From Panopea generosa (taxonomy: Eukaryota; Mollusca; Bivalvia; Adapedonta; Hiatellidae), in assembly GCA_029582155.1 (NCBI GenBank), contig CM055901.1:41751616-41815615 (forward strand): 64,000 nt of DNA, read 5' to 3'. The notes under the pieces were generated by a model, which searched no databases, had not been told where the DNA came from, and worked only from the letters and a program-made list of their open reading frames with translations. Made by a program: the position numbers and the translations under genes. Of the stretch, positions 33,690 to 43,560 are shown piece by piece. Each line of letters opens with the position of its first letter. The first letter of the stretch is position 1.

Positions 33690-35489
33690 ATTTACTGGAT
33701 ATCAATGAATCAAGAGCAGAATATAGGTTGTGATCACTGTAGTTTTGTCTACACCAATCATTTGCCCAATATCCTATCGTCTGGGGATGCTCGTGCGGAG
33801 GTCTATGGGGTACGCCGCCAAAAGCATTCACGCGAGATTTATATGTGCTGTAAGAGACCCAGGGTTTGCATGTGACCCCTCTAGGCCAGAAACTGGCATT
33901 TTCGTCGTCTTCAACATTGACGCGAATTACTACCGAGTTGCCATATTTGTGTTTTCTAAATATAGTTACTTTTGTGACTTTTGGACCACGCCTTGATACG
34001 TAGTTATATATCTTTGACTCTATGATGGTTGGTCGAAAGCCACCCACGTAAAAGTGTTTGGTACGGCGTCTTACATATTGTTCAAAGTCGCCGTCTTCGT
34101 CATCGTCCTGGGAAACATTTGCTTCTTTAACATTCGAGTTATTGTCACTGTTTTTTCGCGCCTGGTTTGCTTTAGACAATTCTCTATTGATAGTTTCAAA
34201 ATTTATATATTCTAAGCGTGCTTTTTCCTCTTCGGTCGCGTTTAATTTCATTTTAGTTATGGCGCGTTTTACTTTGGCGCGAGTTATTAGATACAATTGC
34301 AGGGATAAGCATGTTACCAAATGAATGATCGTTTTCTCTGTTAGCAAGCGTTTTATCAGTGTTTCACAGGACCGCCGAATAAAGCTCAGTCTGTCGGACT
34401 GGACATGTTTTTGTATCATCTATAGCCGAGGGCTCAGAAACAGGCCGCAATGAGTCGCCATTTGTTAACGGATAGGAATTGTCTCGTGGTATGTCTGTGG
34501 GCTGAGGTGTGCGACTATTGTTGCCTGTTGCCATGTCATGCGGCGTATTGTCACTATTATGTGAACAGTGATCATTTACAGTTTCTTTCAATTTTGAGAC
34601 AGCTTTTGTTAACGTCAATATGTTATTTTGTAATTTTAACAAACACTCCGAATTACTTAGCACATTCAATTTCATATTTGTTATGTCTTTTGGGATTTTA
34701 GATTCAATGTTTGATACAAAAAGTTTTATGGTGTTTCAATCACCATATTTTCGGTGGTTGATACAGTCTTTCGTAGTTCGTTGGTTGATGTTTCCATTTG
34801 TTTAATGTTAGAGTTTCTGATGTTTTCAGTTGCTGCTTGTCGTTGTTTCATTATACCATATCTGCCTGCAGGGAAGAAACTATGCTTTTAAGTTGGTTCA
34901 TTTCTGATTGGCATGTACATATCTCGGTTGAAGTTGACTGTGACTGGGTTCGAACACTACATTTGAACACGGAGCTCAAGCGGGAAGATTTCTTGGATGT
35001 ACTTATTAGCTCTTTTACACAGGACACATCAGCACCTTCGATAACCGTCAATATAGTGTGGATATCTTGGGCCAGTTTAATGGCTGCCGAATCACCATTT
35101 CGTGTGTTCACGCGGCTCTTCAAATCACAGTTGGTATCAAAGGGGAAATCCTCTGACTCACGTATCACTTCAAATAACATCACACGAGTGTGGTCGAGAT
35201 TTGATTCTGACTGCTGATAGTCTATTAGCACTCGATCAATGAACATTGTACCTGGAAGTTCTCTTACAAGCACCAAAAGGAGATTATATTCCATAAGATC
35301 CGCACTAGAATCTTGATGCAACGTAGGTTCAACAGAACAACTTGTGTTTGTATTAATAAGCATTGGCGATACACTTAAGTTTAGTGTGTTTGCATTCTTA
35401 ATAACTGTTGCAACGGGAACTTTGACCTCTGTATTGTGGTCAATATATACTGGCTCGAGTTCCGTTAAATTGTCCGCCATAATCTCCAT
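33667..35489 (-). pseudogene. LINE D ORF1: coiled coil plus RRM-like nucleic-acid-binding protein
   Basis: Starts MEIMADNLTELEPVYIDHNT at 35489. An N-terminal domain of about 190 residues ends in a CTCQSEMNQLKS coiled-coil start. The frame breaks near 34855, continues as a coiled coil (ATENIRNSNIKQMETSTNEL) to about 34735, shifts again (MKLNVLSNSECLLKLQNNIL, then a Ser/Thr/Pro linker), and breaks near 34370. The last part (34300-33667) has an acidic linker QDDDEDGDFEQYVRRRTK, then an RRM-like fold (FYVGGFRPTI, VTKVTIFRKHKYGNSVVIRV) and FWPRGVTCKPWVSY. This is the usual arrangement of an ORF1 RNA-binding protein that packages its own RNA. At least three frameshifts. A Met at 34419 opens the last segment but is not the natural start. 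Confidence 0.8.
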
Positions 35490-35715
35490 TTAGAAAAGTT
35501 CTAATGATCACTTGCGGCTATTAAGTAAATATTTTTTTTACGTTTTCAGGTTAATACGTTGAAATTCAAAGTTGAATCTTTAAATACACAACGCGTTCCG
35601 TGTTAGCCACTGTGAACTGAAAAATTGATTGGTTTTTGGACACAATCCCGTTTTATGCAGTCCAACTGCGTGGTAAGTTCCGTTATGCCCCGAGACTCTG
35701 AATTGATCAATTAAA

Positions 35716-36282
35716 CGTGACCCCTCTACTGAGATGTTTTTTTTTCTTATGTGAACTTAGACAATTTCAATTAGACATTGGATATATAGAAAAAACATCG
35801 CTTACTCTTAAATAAAAGTTCTGAAATGTATATCCTTCAATACACTAATATTCCGAAACACGTATATCACGTTAACACTTTTTCCAATGTCAAGATGTCA
35901 TAACCGTGACCCCTCTACTGAGATGTCTTTTCTTATATGAACTTAGACAATTCCAAATAGACAAAGGATATGTAGAAAAAAGACATCGCTTACTCTTAAA
36001 TAAAAGTCCTGAAATGTATATCCTTCAATACACTAATATTCCGAAACACGTATATCAGGTTAACACTTTTTCTAATGTCAAGATGTCATAACCGTGACCC
36101 CTCTACTGAGATAGTTTTTTTTTCTTATATGAACTTAGACAATTCCAAACAGACAAAGGATATGTAGAAAAAACATCGCTTACTCTTAAATAAAAGTCCT
36201 GAAATGTATATCCTTCAATACACTAATATTCCGAAACACGTATATCAGGTTAACACTTTTTTTTATGTCAAGATGTCATAAC
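35716..36282 (-). repeat. LINE D 5' tandem monomers (189 bp x 3)
   Basis: Three direct copies of a 188-190-bp unit, starting at 35716, 35905 and 36093 (plus-strand landmark CGTGACCCCTCTACTGAGAT). They lie immediately 5' of the single-copy leader and ORF1 in the element's direction. The same unit, five times, lies in the same position relative to a second copy of the leader (41323-42245), so the monomers belong to the element. By analogy with rodent L1 monomers they may carry the promoter; that is inference. Confidence 0.88.
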
Positions 36283-36972
36283 CGTGAAGGATTGCATATG
36301 TTTTGCACAATGTACATGAACTCGCTCGAGTGACCGAATGTGTGTGTGTCTGTTATGGAATTCCATAGCTCACAACCGTATATTTTCGTTAAACACAATG
36401 ACATTGCACTTGCTTGCATTGTATGTATATTTATCGCGAATTGAGTTAGTGTGACATATATCCATCAGTACAAATAAGCCTGCTTTAGTAAGTGAGGTAA
36501 GTACCATGCCATCGGCCGAGGTTGAGCAACCGTAACTTGTGCCGTTTATTTTATCTATATTATCGTTTATGAATACTAAATATAGGTATGGGCTGAGTAC
36601 CTGGCCTTGGCTGGTGCCCTGTAGTATTGGGAACAAGTCAGACGTTTGACCTTGCGATTTAACGCAGCTATATATGTTTTCGACATACTTAAAATTATTT
36701 TATAAACCGTACTATTTATTCCCGTTTGATATAGTTTTAGCATAAGAATGTTATGACACACATGATCGAACGCTTCGCCTGTATGATTTATGCATTCACG
36801 TAGCAGATACGACGTCATTACACAGCTTACATTCCTTTGAAAACTGCCTTGGTGTGGATTTAAACGATTTAGAATTTTGTTCGCGTGTATGATTAATGCA
36901 TTCACGTAGCAGATACGACGTCATTACACAGCTTACGTTCCTTTGAAAACCGCCTTGGTGTGGATTTAAGGA
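36283..36972 (-). mobile_element. LINE D, rearranged internal fragment (RT)
   Basis: Minus-strand RT pieces of LINE D: NALIIHANKILNRLNPHQGS, EAFDHVCHNILMLKLYQTGI, FPILQGTSQGQVLSPYLYLV, then STSADGMVLTSL (the second catalytic Asp changed to Gly). About 250 bp is missing at 36382, and 39 bp is missing before EAFDHV. A segment of about 105 bp around GCATTCACGTAGCAGATACG is duplicated in tandem (36781 and 36886). It joins the 5' monomers of copy 1 at 36283 without a break. Confidence 0.85.
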
Positions 36973-37985
36973 GGAATATACCTTTTAAATTATTTTCGAA
37001 ATCAGTGGAATATTTGGTATGTAATGAAACAAGAAGTAATTTCCAATTTGAAAATGCTTTTTTTCTGCGGTAAATATAACACTTCTTTACCGATGACGTA
37101 AACATGGCCATGTTTGGTCTTTTTGACGTCCCGATTTATAGCAACAAAATTGCGTATTTTTCGACCTCAGTCAAGTTTTACCGAATGTACAGAATCGAAA
37201 CACATATCACCACGTACACATTCAACGGATATATGAATTTACATATGCAATAATTACGGAGAACACCAAATTCTGAAAATATTAGCGAAAAACGGAAATT
37301 ATTTTTTCTCTCGATTTTTTCGGGAAAAAATGCTTCAAATCAAAATTATCAAAAAACAAAACGAGCGATTTTGGAATAATTTTTATGTGATTTAAAAAAA
37401 TATACTTCACAGTAACTGTTAGATTTTTAGGACAATTGACAGACTAGATTTATTTTTAATTTTTAATTATTTAACTCAACCTACGTCAAAAAAGACGTCA
37501 ACATATTGCATAATTCTACGCGTTTTCAATAAAAAATTTCGACGGTTGATTAAGGTTAAATTATTTTTGAAATCAGTGATATAATAAGCATATTATGAAA
37601 CTAGAAGTAATTTTCAATGTAAACATGTATTTTTTGCAGCAGTCAATATAATATATTTATATGTGACCTCGTAAACACGGCCATGTTCAGCCTTTTTGAC
37701 GTCCAAATGTATAGCAGCAAAATCGCGTATTTTTCAACCTCAGTTGAGTTCTTCCTAATGTACAGAATAGAAACATATATCACCATGTACACATCTGACG
37801 GATGTAGGGATTTAATAATGCAAAAATTACGACGAACGCCACATTTGGAAAATACTAGAGAAAAACGGAAAACTATTTTTTTCTCGATTTTTTCGAAAAA
37901 AAAACAGGCTTCAAATCAAAATTACCAAAAAACAAACCGAGCGAATTTTGCATACTTTTTTATATGATTTTATACTATATATTGT
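36973..37985. repeat. diverged direct duplication, about 573-bp period
   Basis: 36976-37400 and 37553-37980 are similar along their length. Shared landmarks are TTAAATTATTTT-GAAATCAG, CATGGCCATGTT / CACGGCCATGTT, CTTTTTGACGTCC, ATCGCGTATTTTTC, and AAACGGAAA-TATTTTTT-CTCGATTTTTTCG. The CTTTTTGACGTC motif also occurs inverted near 37485 (AAAAAAGACGTCA). No coding capacity recognised. It may be a non-autonomous element or filler; unrelated to the LINEs as far as I can see. Confidence 0.6.
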
Positions 37986-37994
37986 ACAATTATA

Positions 37995-38277
37995 TACCCA
38001 TGACTGTTGTAACAGGAACTTTGACCTCTGTATTGTGGTCATTATATACTGGCTCGAGTTTCGTTAAATTGTCCGCCATAATCTCCATTTAGAAAAGTTC
38101 TAATGATCACTTGCGGCTCACTGTTAAGTAAATATTTTTTGCGCTTTCAGGTTAATACGTTGAAATTCAAAGTTGAATCTTTAAATACTCAACGCGTTCC
38201 GCGTTAGCCACTATGAACTGAAAAATTGATTGTTTTTTGGACACAATCCCGTTACATGCAGTCCAACTGCGTGGGGT
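37995..38277 (-). mobile_element. LINE D, 5' end of a second copy, part 1
   Basis: Matches the ORF1 start and leader of copy 1: CCGCCATAATCTCCATTTAG (ORF1 Met complement near 38079) and leader sequence up to CAGTCCAACTGCGTG at 38275. The leader resumes at 41281 with GTAAGTTCCGTTTTGCCCCG, the next bases in copy 1. Only the first ~30 codons of ORF1 remain; everything downstream is lost. Confidence 0.85.
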
Positions 38278-39200
38278 GTATACAATTATAAAGAAGTTGA
38301 CAAATTACATATAAAATTGTGTAAACGCATATTGAGAGTGCGCCAACAAACACCTTATACCTGTATAGGGCGAATTAGGAAGATTTCCTCTATCATTAAT
38401 CTGTAAAGAAAGATCTTTAAAATTTTGTTAAAAATTATGAAGTCCGTTAACTCGCCCATTTATGACATATACATTGGTCAACGTAATACTATCAACGGTA
38501 GTTGCTGGGCAAACCGTTTAAAGCATATCATTAACCATCTTGGATACTCAAATATATAAAATGATTTGTGGGTTAATACCAACTATATGTCTCTATTTAA
38601 AACACGTTTACGTGATCAGTTTATCCAAGAATGGAATGAATCCATAAATAATGCGTCGAAACTGGACTTTTATGTTAAATTTTAACGTCAGTTTAGTTAT
38701 GAAGAGTACCTTAACAAATTGAATTATGATTCACTACGAAAGCAATTTACATGCCTGAGATTAAGTTCGCATTCCCTTCCCTGGAAAGTGAGACCGAGCA
38801 ATACAATAGAGTTGATCGTGCTAACAGATTATGTAAACTTTGTAACCAGACTGTCATTGGGTCAGAATACCATTTCTTGCTATGTTGTACTAGATACAAC
38901 GACATTCGAACCCAATATTTAGGCCGCATATCTTGGCCAGCACTCAATAAATTTACACATATCATGTCGTCTATAAATGGAAAGACGTTGTTAAAAATCT
39001 CAAAATTTATACAAGGAGCTCTTGTAAGAAGAAAGAGTACCCTTGAAAATATGATTGTTTCGTAAGAATAATATTTCAGTAATGTGTTGTTAAATGTGTT
39101 ATGTATGCTATGTAATGTTAATTATATGTATGATTGTCTTTGTCATACTTTGTAAAACTATGTAAATGGCCAAAGGCAAAATTTGCCGATTGCTGAATAA
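38278..39200 (+). mobile_element. LINE E, 5'-truncated, inserted in the LINE D leader
   Basis: Sense-strand LINE ORF2 C-terminal region: LHIKLCKRILRVRQQTPYTC, a GELGRFPL-type block, LRDQFIQEWNESINNASKLD, LRKQFTCLRLSSHSLPW, then after a frameshift YNRVDRANRLCKLCNQ and GSEYHFLLCCTRYNDIR (C-x2-C...H-x4-C). The 3' UTR contains GCCAAAGGCAAAATTTGCCG and ends GCTGAATAA | ACTTGAACTTG. The bar marks where the Harbinger element (39201-41266) was later inserted; 41267-41280 is the last bit of the LINE. Its left junction cuts LINE D between ACTGCGTG and GTAAGTTCC. No long target duplication was seen. Confidence 0.85.
38751..39065 (+). pseudogene. LINE E ORF2 Cys-His C-terminal region
   Basis: Open frame with the zinc-knuckle-like block NRLCKLCNQTVIGSEYHFLL CC, then INGKTLLKISKFIQGALVRR and a stop at 39063-39065. 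This block is the usual C-terminus of LINE ORF2 proteins. The correct upstream frame enters by a shift near 38790, so the apparent Met at 38751 is not a start. Confidence 0.75.
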
Positions 39201-39520
39201 AGCCGTGGTCACATCTTACGTAGTTGACCGTAGTGGGGAATGACCGTAGTGGACCGTAGTTGAACGTATTAAACGTAGTTGAACGTAGTTACACGTAATT
39301 AACCGTAGTTCAACGTATTAATAAATGTAGTTGGAACTTATGATTTGCCCGTAGTTAGCACATAATTTTTCAACAAGTTCAAAACTTGTTTACGGTCAAC
39401 TACGATGCCAAGACCCTACTGTGACCGTAGTTTGAACGTAGTTGACCTTAGTTAACTGTAATTGACCCAACTTCACCGTAGTGTTTACCGTAGTTGATCG
39501 TAGCAAAAAAACCGTAAGGG
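39201..39520 (+). repeat. Harbinger left subterminal CGTAGTT repeats
   Basis: About 15 irregularly spaced copies of CGTAGTT or CGTAGTG, often as ACGTAGTTGAACGTAGTT. They mirror those of the right end and are likely transposase-binding sites or long imperfect inverted repeats. Confidence 0.85.
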
Positions 39521-39614
39521 TCAACGAATAAGAAATATGTCGCTTACATTTCTGGGATTACACACATCTTGTTGTTTGAGGATTCAATTATTTTTTTAAC
39601 TGCATACGTACACA

Positions 39615-40840
39615 ATGGGTGACAGAGTCACGATTGCGAAGTTCTTGGGTCAAGTTAACATGGAACTTGCGGGTCTGGCAAGAAACCTTGTGGAATTAGA
39701 GGACCTAGAGGAACAAGAAAGGAGGGAGAATAGAAGACAAAGGAGATGGTGGACCAGGGACTGGCTGCTGCACACACCCGTCCACGGCCAGTATGAGGCT
39801 CTGATGGCAGAGCTTCAAGTGGAGGACCCCCAGACTTTCCAGCAATTTCTGCGTGTATATGTGGCCACATGTCATGATATCCTGGCCAGGATTGAGGGGA
39901 GGATCACCAAACAGACCACCACTTTCAGGTGTCCCATCTCTCCTGCGCTAAAGCTGGCGTTCACCCTCAGGTATCTGGCCACTGGAAACTACTACCGAGA
40001 CCTCTGGTTCGGCTTCAGGGTAGCCCACAACACCATGTCAGGTCGCATTGTTGATGTGTGACAGGTTCTGGTTGATGTCCTGGAACCAGAGTTTGTCAAG
40101 CTTCCCACAGAAGCTGAAGATTGGCAGCAGAAGTGGCAGTTCCCACACACCTTTGGTGCTCTTGATGGGAAGCACATCCGAATCAAGAAGTACCCCACTC
40201 AGCTTCTATCTACCACAACTATAAGGGGTTTGACTCCATTGTACTCATGGCCTTGGTGGATGCTCGGTACCGCTTCCTGTGGACACAAATTGGAGACGTC
40301 GGCTCTAGTTCGGATGGCCAGATCTGGAACCATTGTGACTTTTACCAAGCTCTGCAGGATGGTGTCCTGGGTGTCCCAGATGCAGACCCGCTACCAGGGG
40401 ATGATGTAAACACCCCCCTACCACATCATAGGGGATGATGCATTCGCCATGAGGACCTGGCTGATGAAACCCTTTCCTCGACGCGGTTTGGATGATGGCC
40501 AGGTCTACCGGCTACCCAGAGCACGTCGTATGGTGGAGAATGCCTTTGGCATACTTGCACCTTTCCACCCTCCAGGTCCATGTGGATACTGCAACCCTCG
40601 TTGTGAGATCATGCGTCGACCTGCACAAATACTTGAAGGTGAGAAACCCTGCTGCAGACCAGCATCTTCTGGACCAAGAGGATGTTCAGCACAACGTCGT
40701 TGATGGTGCCTGGCGGGTCAATGCCAACCTGTTGGATCTCACTCAACCACAGTGTGGGAACCACGACAGCAGGGAAGCAAAACTGCAGAGGAGAACCTCG
40801 TTTCCTCTTCCTTGGCGGCATGGTAGAATTAGGTGAGCAG
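39615..40840 (+). pseudogene. HARBI1-type DDE transposase, broken
   Basis: Begins MGDRVTIAKFLGQVNMELAG; the N-terminal 148 residues include a helix-turn-helix-like segment (FRCPISPALKLAFTLRYLAT, YYRDLWFGFRVAHNTMSGRI). A TGA at 40059 interrupts. The frame continues to HTFGALDGKHIRIKKYP, the first catalytic Asp (about 40164). A frameshift near 40200 leads to NYKGFDSIVLMALVDARYRF and FLWTQIGDVGSSSDGQIW. A further shift near 40410 gives [15 protein letters not shown] (second Asp), then [17 protein letters not shown] (catalytic Glu, about 40540). Another shift near 40565 is followed by [11 protein letters not shown]. All three DDE residues survive despite one stop and at least three frameshifts. 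G+C is visibly higher than the surroundings, suggesting recent arrival. Confidence 0.9.
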
Positions 40841-40904
40841 CAATGTTGGCTCGTCAACATCCAAAAGCACAATGACCGTGGCTTACCCGTACTGCGCAGG
40901 CGCA

Positions 40905-41266
40905 GCCACGATGTTTTACCGTAGCTCAATGCAGTTGACCCCTGTTTACCGTAGTTGTGCGTACTAAGAACGTAGTTATACGTAGTTATACGTAGTTATA
41001 CGTAGTGTAACGTAGTTACCCGTAGTTAGACGTAGTGATACCCTAGTTAAACATAGCCACTTTGCTCGTAGTTCAATGTAGTTGACCGTACTTACACGTA
41101 GTTCAACCTACTTAGACTTTCTATATTTCCTCTTTTTGCCAATTTTAAACCTACTTCGAACATACTTCGAACCTACTTCAACGTAGTTGACCGTAGTTAC
41201 ACTACGGTGGACTACGTTTGGATACTACGGTCAACTACGTGCATGACCGTAAATGTGACCATGGCT
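40905..41266 (-). repeat. Harbinger right subterminal CGTAGTT repeats
   Basis: About 20 copies, including four in near-tandem 10-bp steps (ACGTAGTTAT, 40970-41005). The repeats change orientation near 41195 (GTAGTTACACTACGG), giving an internal palindrome close to the right terminus. Confidence 0.85.
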
Positions 41267-41280
41267 TAAACTTGAACTTG

Positions 41281-42245
41281 GTAAGTTCCGTTTTGCCCCG
41301 AAGCTCTGAATTGATCAATTAAACGTGATCTATCTACTGAGATGGGTTTTTTTCTTATGTGAACTTAGACAATTTCAAATAGACAATGGATATATATAAA
41401 AAAAACATCGCTTACTCATAAATAAAAGTCCTGAAATGTATATCCTTCAAATACACTAATATTCCGAAACACGTATATCACGTTAACACCTTTTCTAATG
41501 TCAAGATGTCATAACCGTGACCCCTCTACTGAGATGTCTTTTCTTATATGAACTTAGACAATACCAATAGACAAACGATATGTAGAAAAAACATCGCTTA
41601 CTCTTAAATAAAAGTCCTGAAATGTATATCCTTCAATACACTAATATTCCGAAACACGTTTATCACGTTAACACCTTTTCTAATGTCAAGATGTCATAAC
41701 CGTGACCCCTCTACTGAGATGTCTTTTCTAATATGAACTTAGACAATTCCAAACAGACAAAGGATATGTAGAAAAACATCGCTTACTCTTAAATAAAAGT
41801 CCTGAAATGTATATCCTTCAATACACTAATATTCCGAAACACGTATATCACTTTAACACCTTTTCTAATGTCAAGATGTCATAACCGTGACCCCTATACT
41901 GAGATATTTTTTTTTTTTATATGAACTTAGACAATTCCAAATAGACAAAGGATATGTAGAAAAGATATCGCTTACTCTTAAATAAAAGTCCTGCAATGTA
42001 TATCCTTCAATACACTAATATTCCATGACGTATATCACGTTAACACTTTTTCTAATGTCAAGATGTCATAACCGTGACCCCTCTACTGAGATGTTTTTTT
42101 CTTATATGAACTTAGACAATTCCAAATAGACAAAGGATATGTAGAAAAACATCGCTTACTCTTAAATAAAAGTCGTGAAATGTATATCCTTCAATTCCGA
42201 AACACGTACATTACGTTATACTTTTTTCTAATGTCAAAATGTTTT
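41281..42245 (-). repeat. LINE D second copy, leader part 2 and 5' monomers (about 187 bp x 5)
   Basis: The leader resumes at 41281 (GTAAGTTCCG). Monomers start at about 41323, 41516, 41701, 41886 and 42073 (steps of 193, 185, 185 and 187 bp); the last fades after 42240. The unit is the same as at 35716-36282. Array lengths differ between copies (three versus five), as expected for a promoter array that changes number. Confidence 0.88.
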
Positions 42246-42540
42246 AGGTCGTAGTATGAGCACTTTTTTATGAAATTCTTTGTGCGCACAAATTTAACAC
42301 GTCTGACATTACAAGGGATTACATTACAAGAGTTATTAGATTTGCATATTATTTTACTGATCTTAGGAAAACGTTTAAATTCAATATGCTGTAATGTAAT
42401 ACTTATTAACATTTGATAATGGTCTAGCATAACTAACTTGTATTAAGTTAAATACACGATATCAATGTGATGACTATAAAACGAACACAAACATGCACAA
42501 AATGAAATATGTTTGCAGTTAAAATATTTATTTCAGAACG
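42246..42540. other. spacer, nothing recognised
   Basis: AT-rich sequence between the LINE D 5' array and the LINE B 3' region. Confidence 0.4.
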
Positions 42541-43560
42541 GATTATCAAACTTTAGTAATCTCAGTACCATTATATTTCTTTAAATAATTTATTTTCGTG
42601 CTGCAAAACATCATTCATTTTATAGGTATTATTTTTATTTTCATCTCATCTATAACATATACATCATATAACAAAACATATACATGAACGTTTAAACTTG
42701 TACATAGCCTTTCTAAAAGAATTATAAGATACATTTTAAAACATAAATTATGCATATCAATACAAAGCACAATTATTTGACAAGATAAAGCTCTACTAAA
42801 ATCTGCAATAAACCAAGTTTTGAATTAAAAACCTGAAGAAGAAAAAGAGCATTATTGCGCATATTTAAAAATATCTTTATCTATGTATAGTTTAAATCAA
42901 TAAAATATTCTTCTTCTTCTTTAAAAAACGATTATCTTCTTTGATCAGATCAATTGAGAACTGTTTAGCAATGTTTTCATATATGTGGAGATTAGTTTTC
43001 AAATTGAGTTATTCAAAACAATGATATGCTAATTAAGCTGTATTAATATAATTATCAACCAATTACATTGTTAAATCTCTTTGTTCAATTAATATGCCTC
43101 GCGTAAAGTATTATTGTTATTTAGTCACTGGTTTTATCTTTAAGAATCAAGTGATATAAATTGATGATCCTAATAATACATACTCTTTAATCAATTTTCT
43201 TTCCAGTATTATCTTTATTTTCTTCTCATCTATGTACATATTACATAATAATAAAACATATACATGAACGTTTAAACTTGTACATAGCCATTCTAAAAGA
43301 ATTATAAGAGACATTTTAAACATAAAATATGCATACCAATACAAAGTACAATTATTTGACATGATAAAGCTATGTAAAATATTGCTAATCTTTATACTAA
43401 AAACTGCAATAAACCAAAAATTTAATTAAAAAGCTGAAGAAGAAAAAGACCACTATTGCGCATATTAAAAAATATCTTTAAAAAAAATTGAGAATTGATT
43501 AGCAATATTTTCATAGATGAAACATAAGTAAAAAATACGACGTTGCAATATTTTAAAACA
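42541..43560 (-). mobile_element. LINE B 3' UTR, present twice
   Basis: 42620-42890 and 43200-43490 are direct copies offset by about 590 bp (AAAACATATACATGAACGTT, TTAAACTTGTACATAGCC, GAAGAAGAAAAAGA, ATTGCGCATATT). They lie directly 3' of the minus-strand LINE B coding region, so both are taken as 3' UTR: one of this copy and one of an adjacent truncated copy. A TTC repeat at 42908-42920 may be a tail. Confidence 0.65.

Larger units (their letters stand above)
30494..36282 (-). mobile_element. LINE D, nearly full-length two-ORF non-LTR retrotransposon (copy 1)
   Basis: Minus-strand element of about 5.8 kb. In its own order: tandem 5' monomers (36282-35716), a single-copy leader (35715-35490), ORF1 (35489-33667), ORF2 with endonuclease and reverse transcriptase (33689-30843), then a 3' UTR to about 30494. 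ORF1 and ORF2 overlap by 23 nt. Several frameshifts make it inactive, but gene order and all domains are preserved. The layout fits the CR1/L2/Jockey side of the LINEs, because ORF1 has an RRM-like domain with a FWPRGVTCKPW block; the exact clade is not settled. Partial relatives occur at 29833, 36283 and 37995. Confidence 0.88.
39201..41266 (+). mobile_element. PIF/Harbinger DNA transposon (2066 bp)
   Basis: Ends AGCCGTGGTCACAT (39201-39214) and, inverted, AGCCATGGTCACAT (41266-41253), flanked by TAA on both sides (39198-39200 and 41267-41269), the usual Harbinger target. The subterminal 300 bp on each side are packed with ACGTAGTTGACCGTAGTT-type repeats. The interior encodes a HARBI1-type transposase on the plus strand. 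The second Harbinger gene (Myb/SANT-like) was not found, so the element could only have moved with outside help even before decay. It sits within the 3' end of LINE E. Confidence 0.92.

Noticed and set aside
33397..34324. Plus-strand frames opposite LINE D ORF1 and ORF2
   Set aside because: Antisense shadows of the retrotransposon proteins.
40609..40929. Minus-strand ORF of 106 residues in the Harbinger element
   Set aside because: Antisense to the transposase; no motif and outside any expected second gene.
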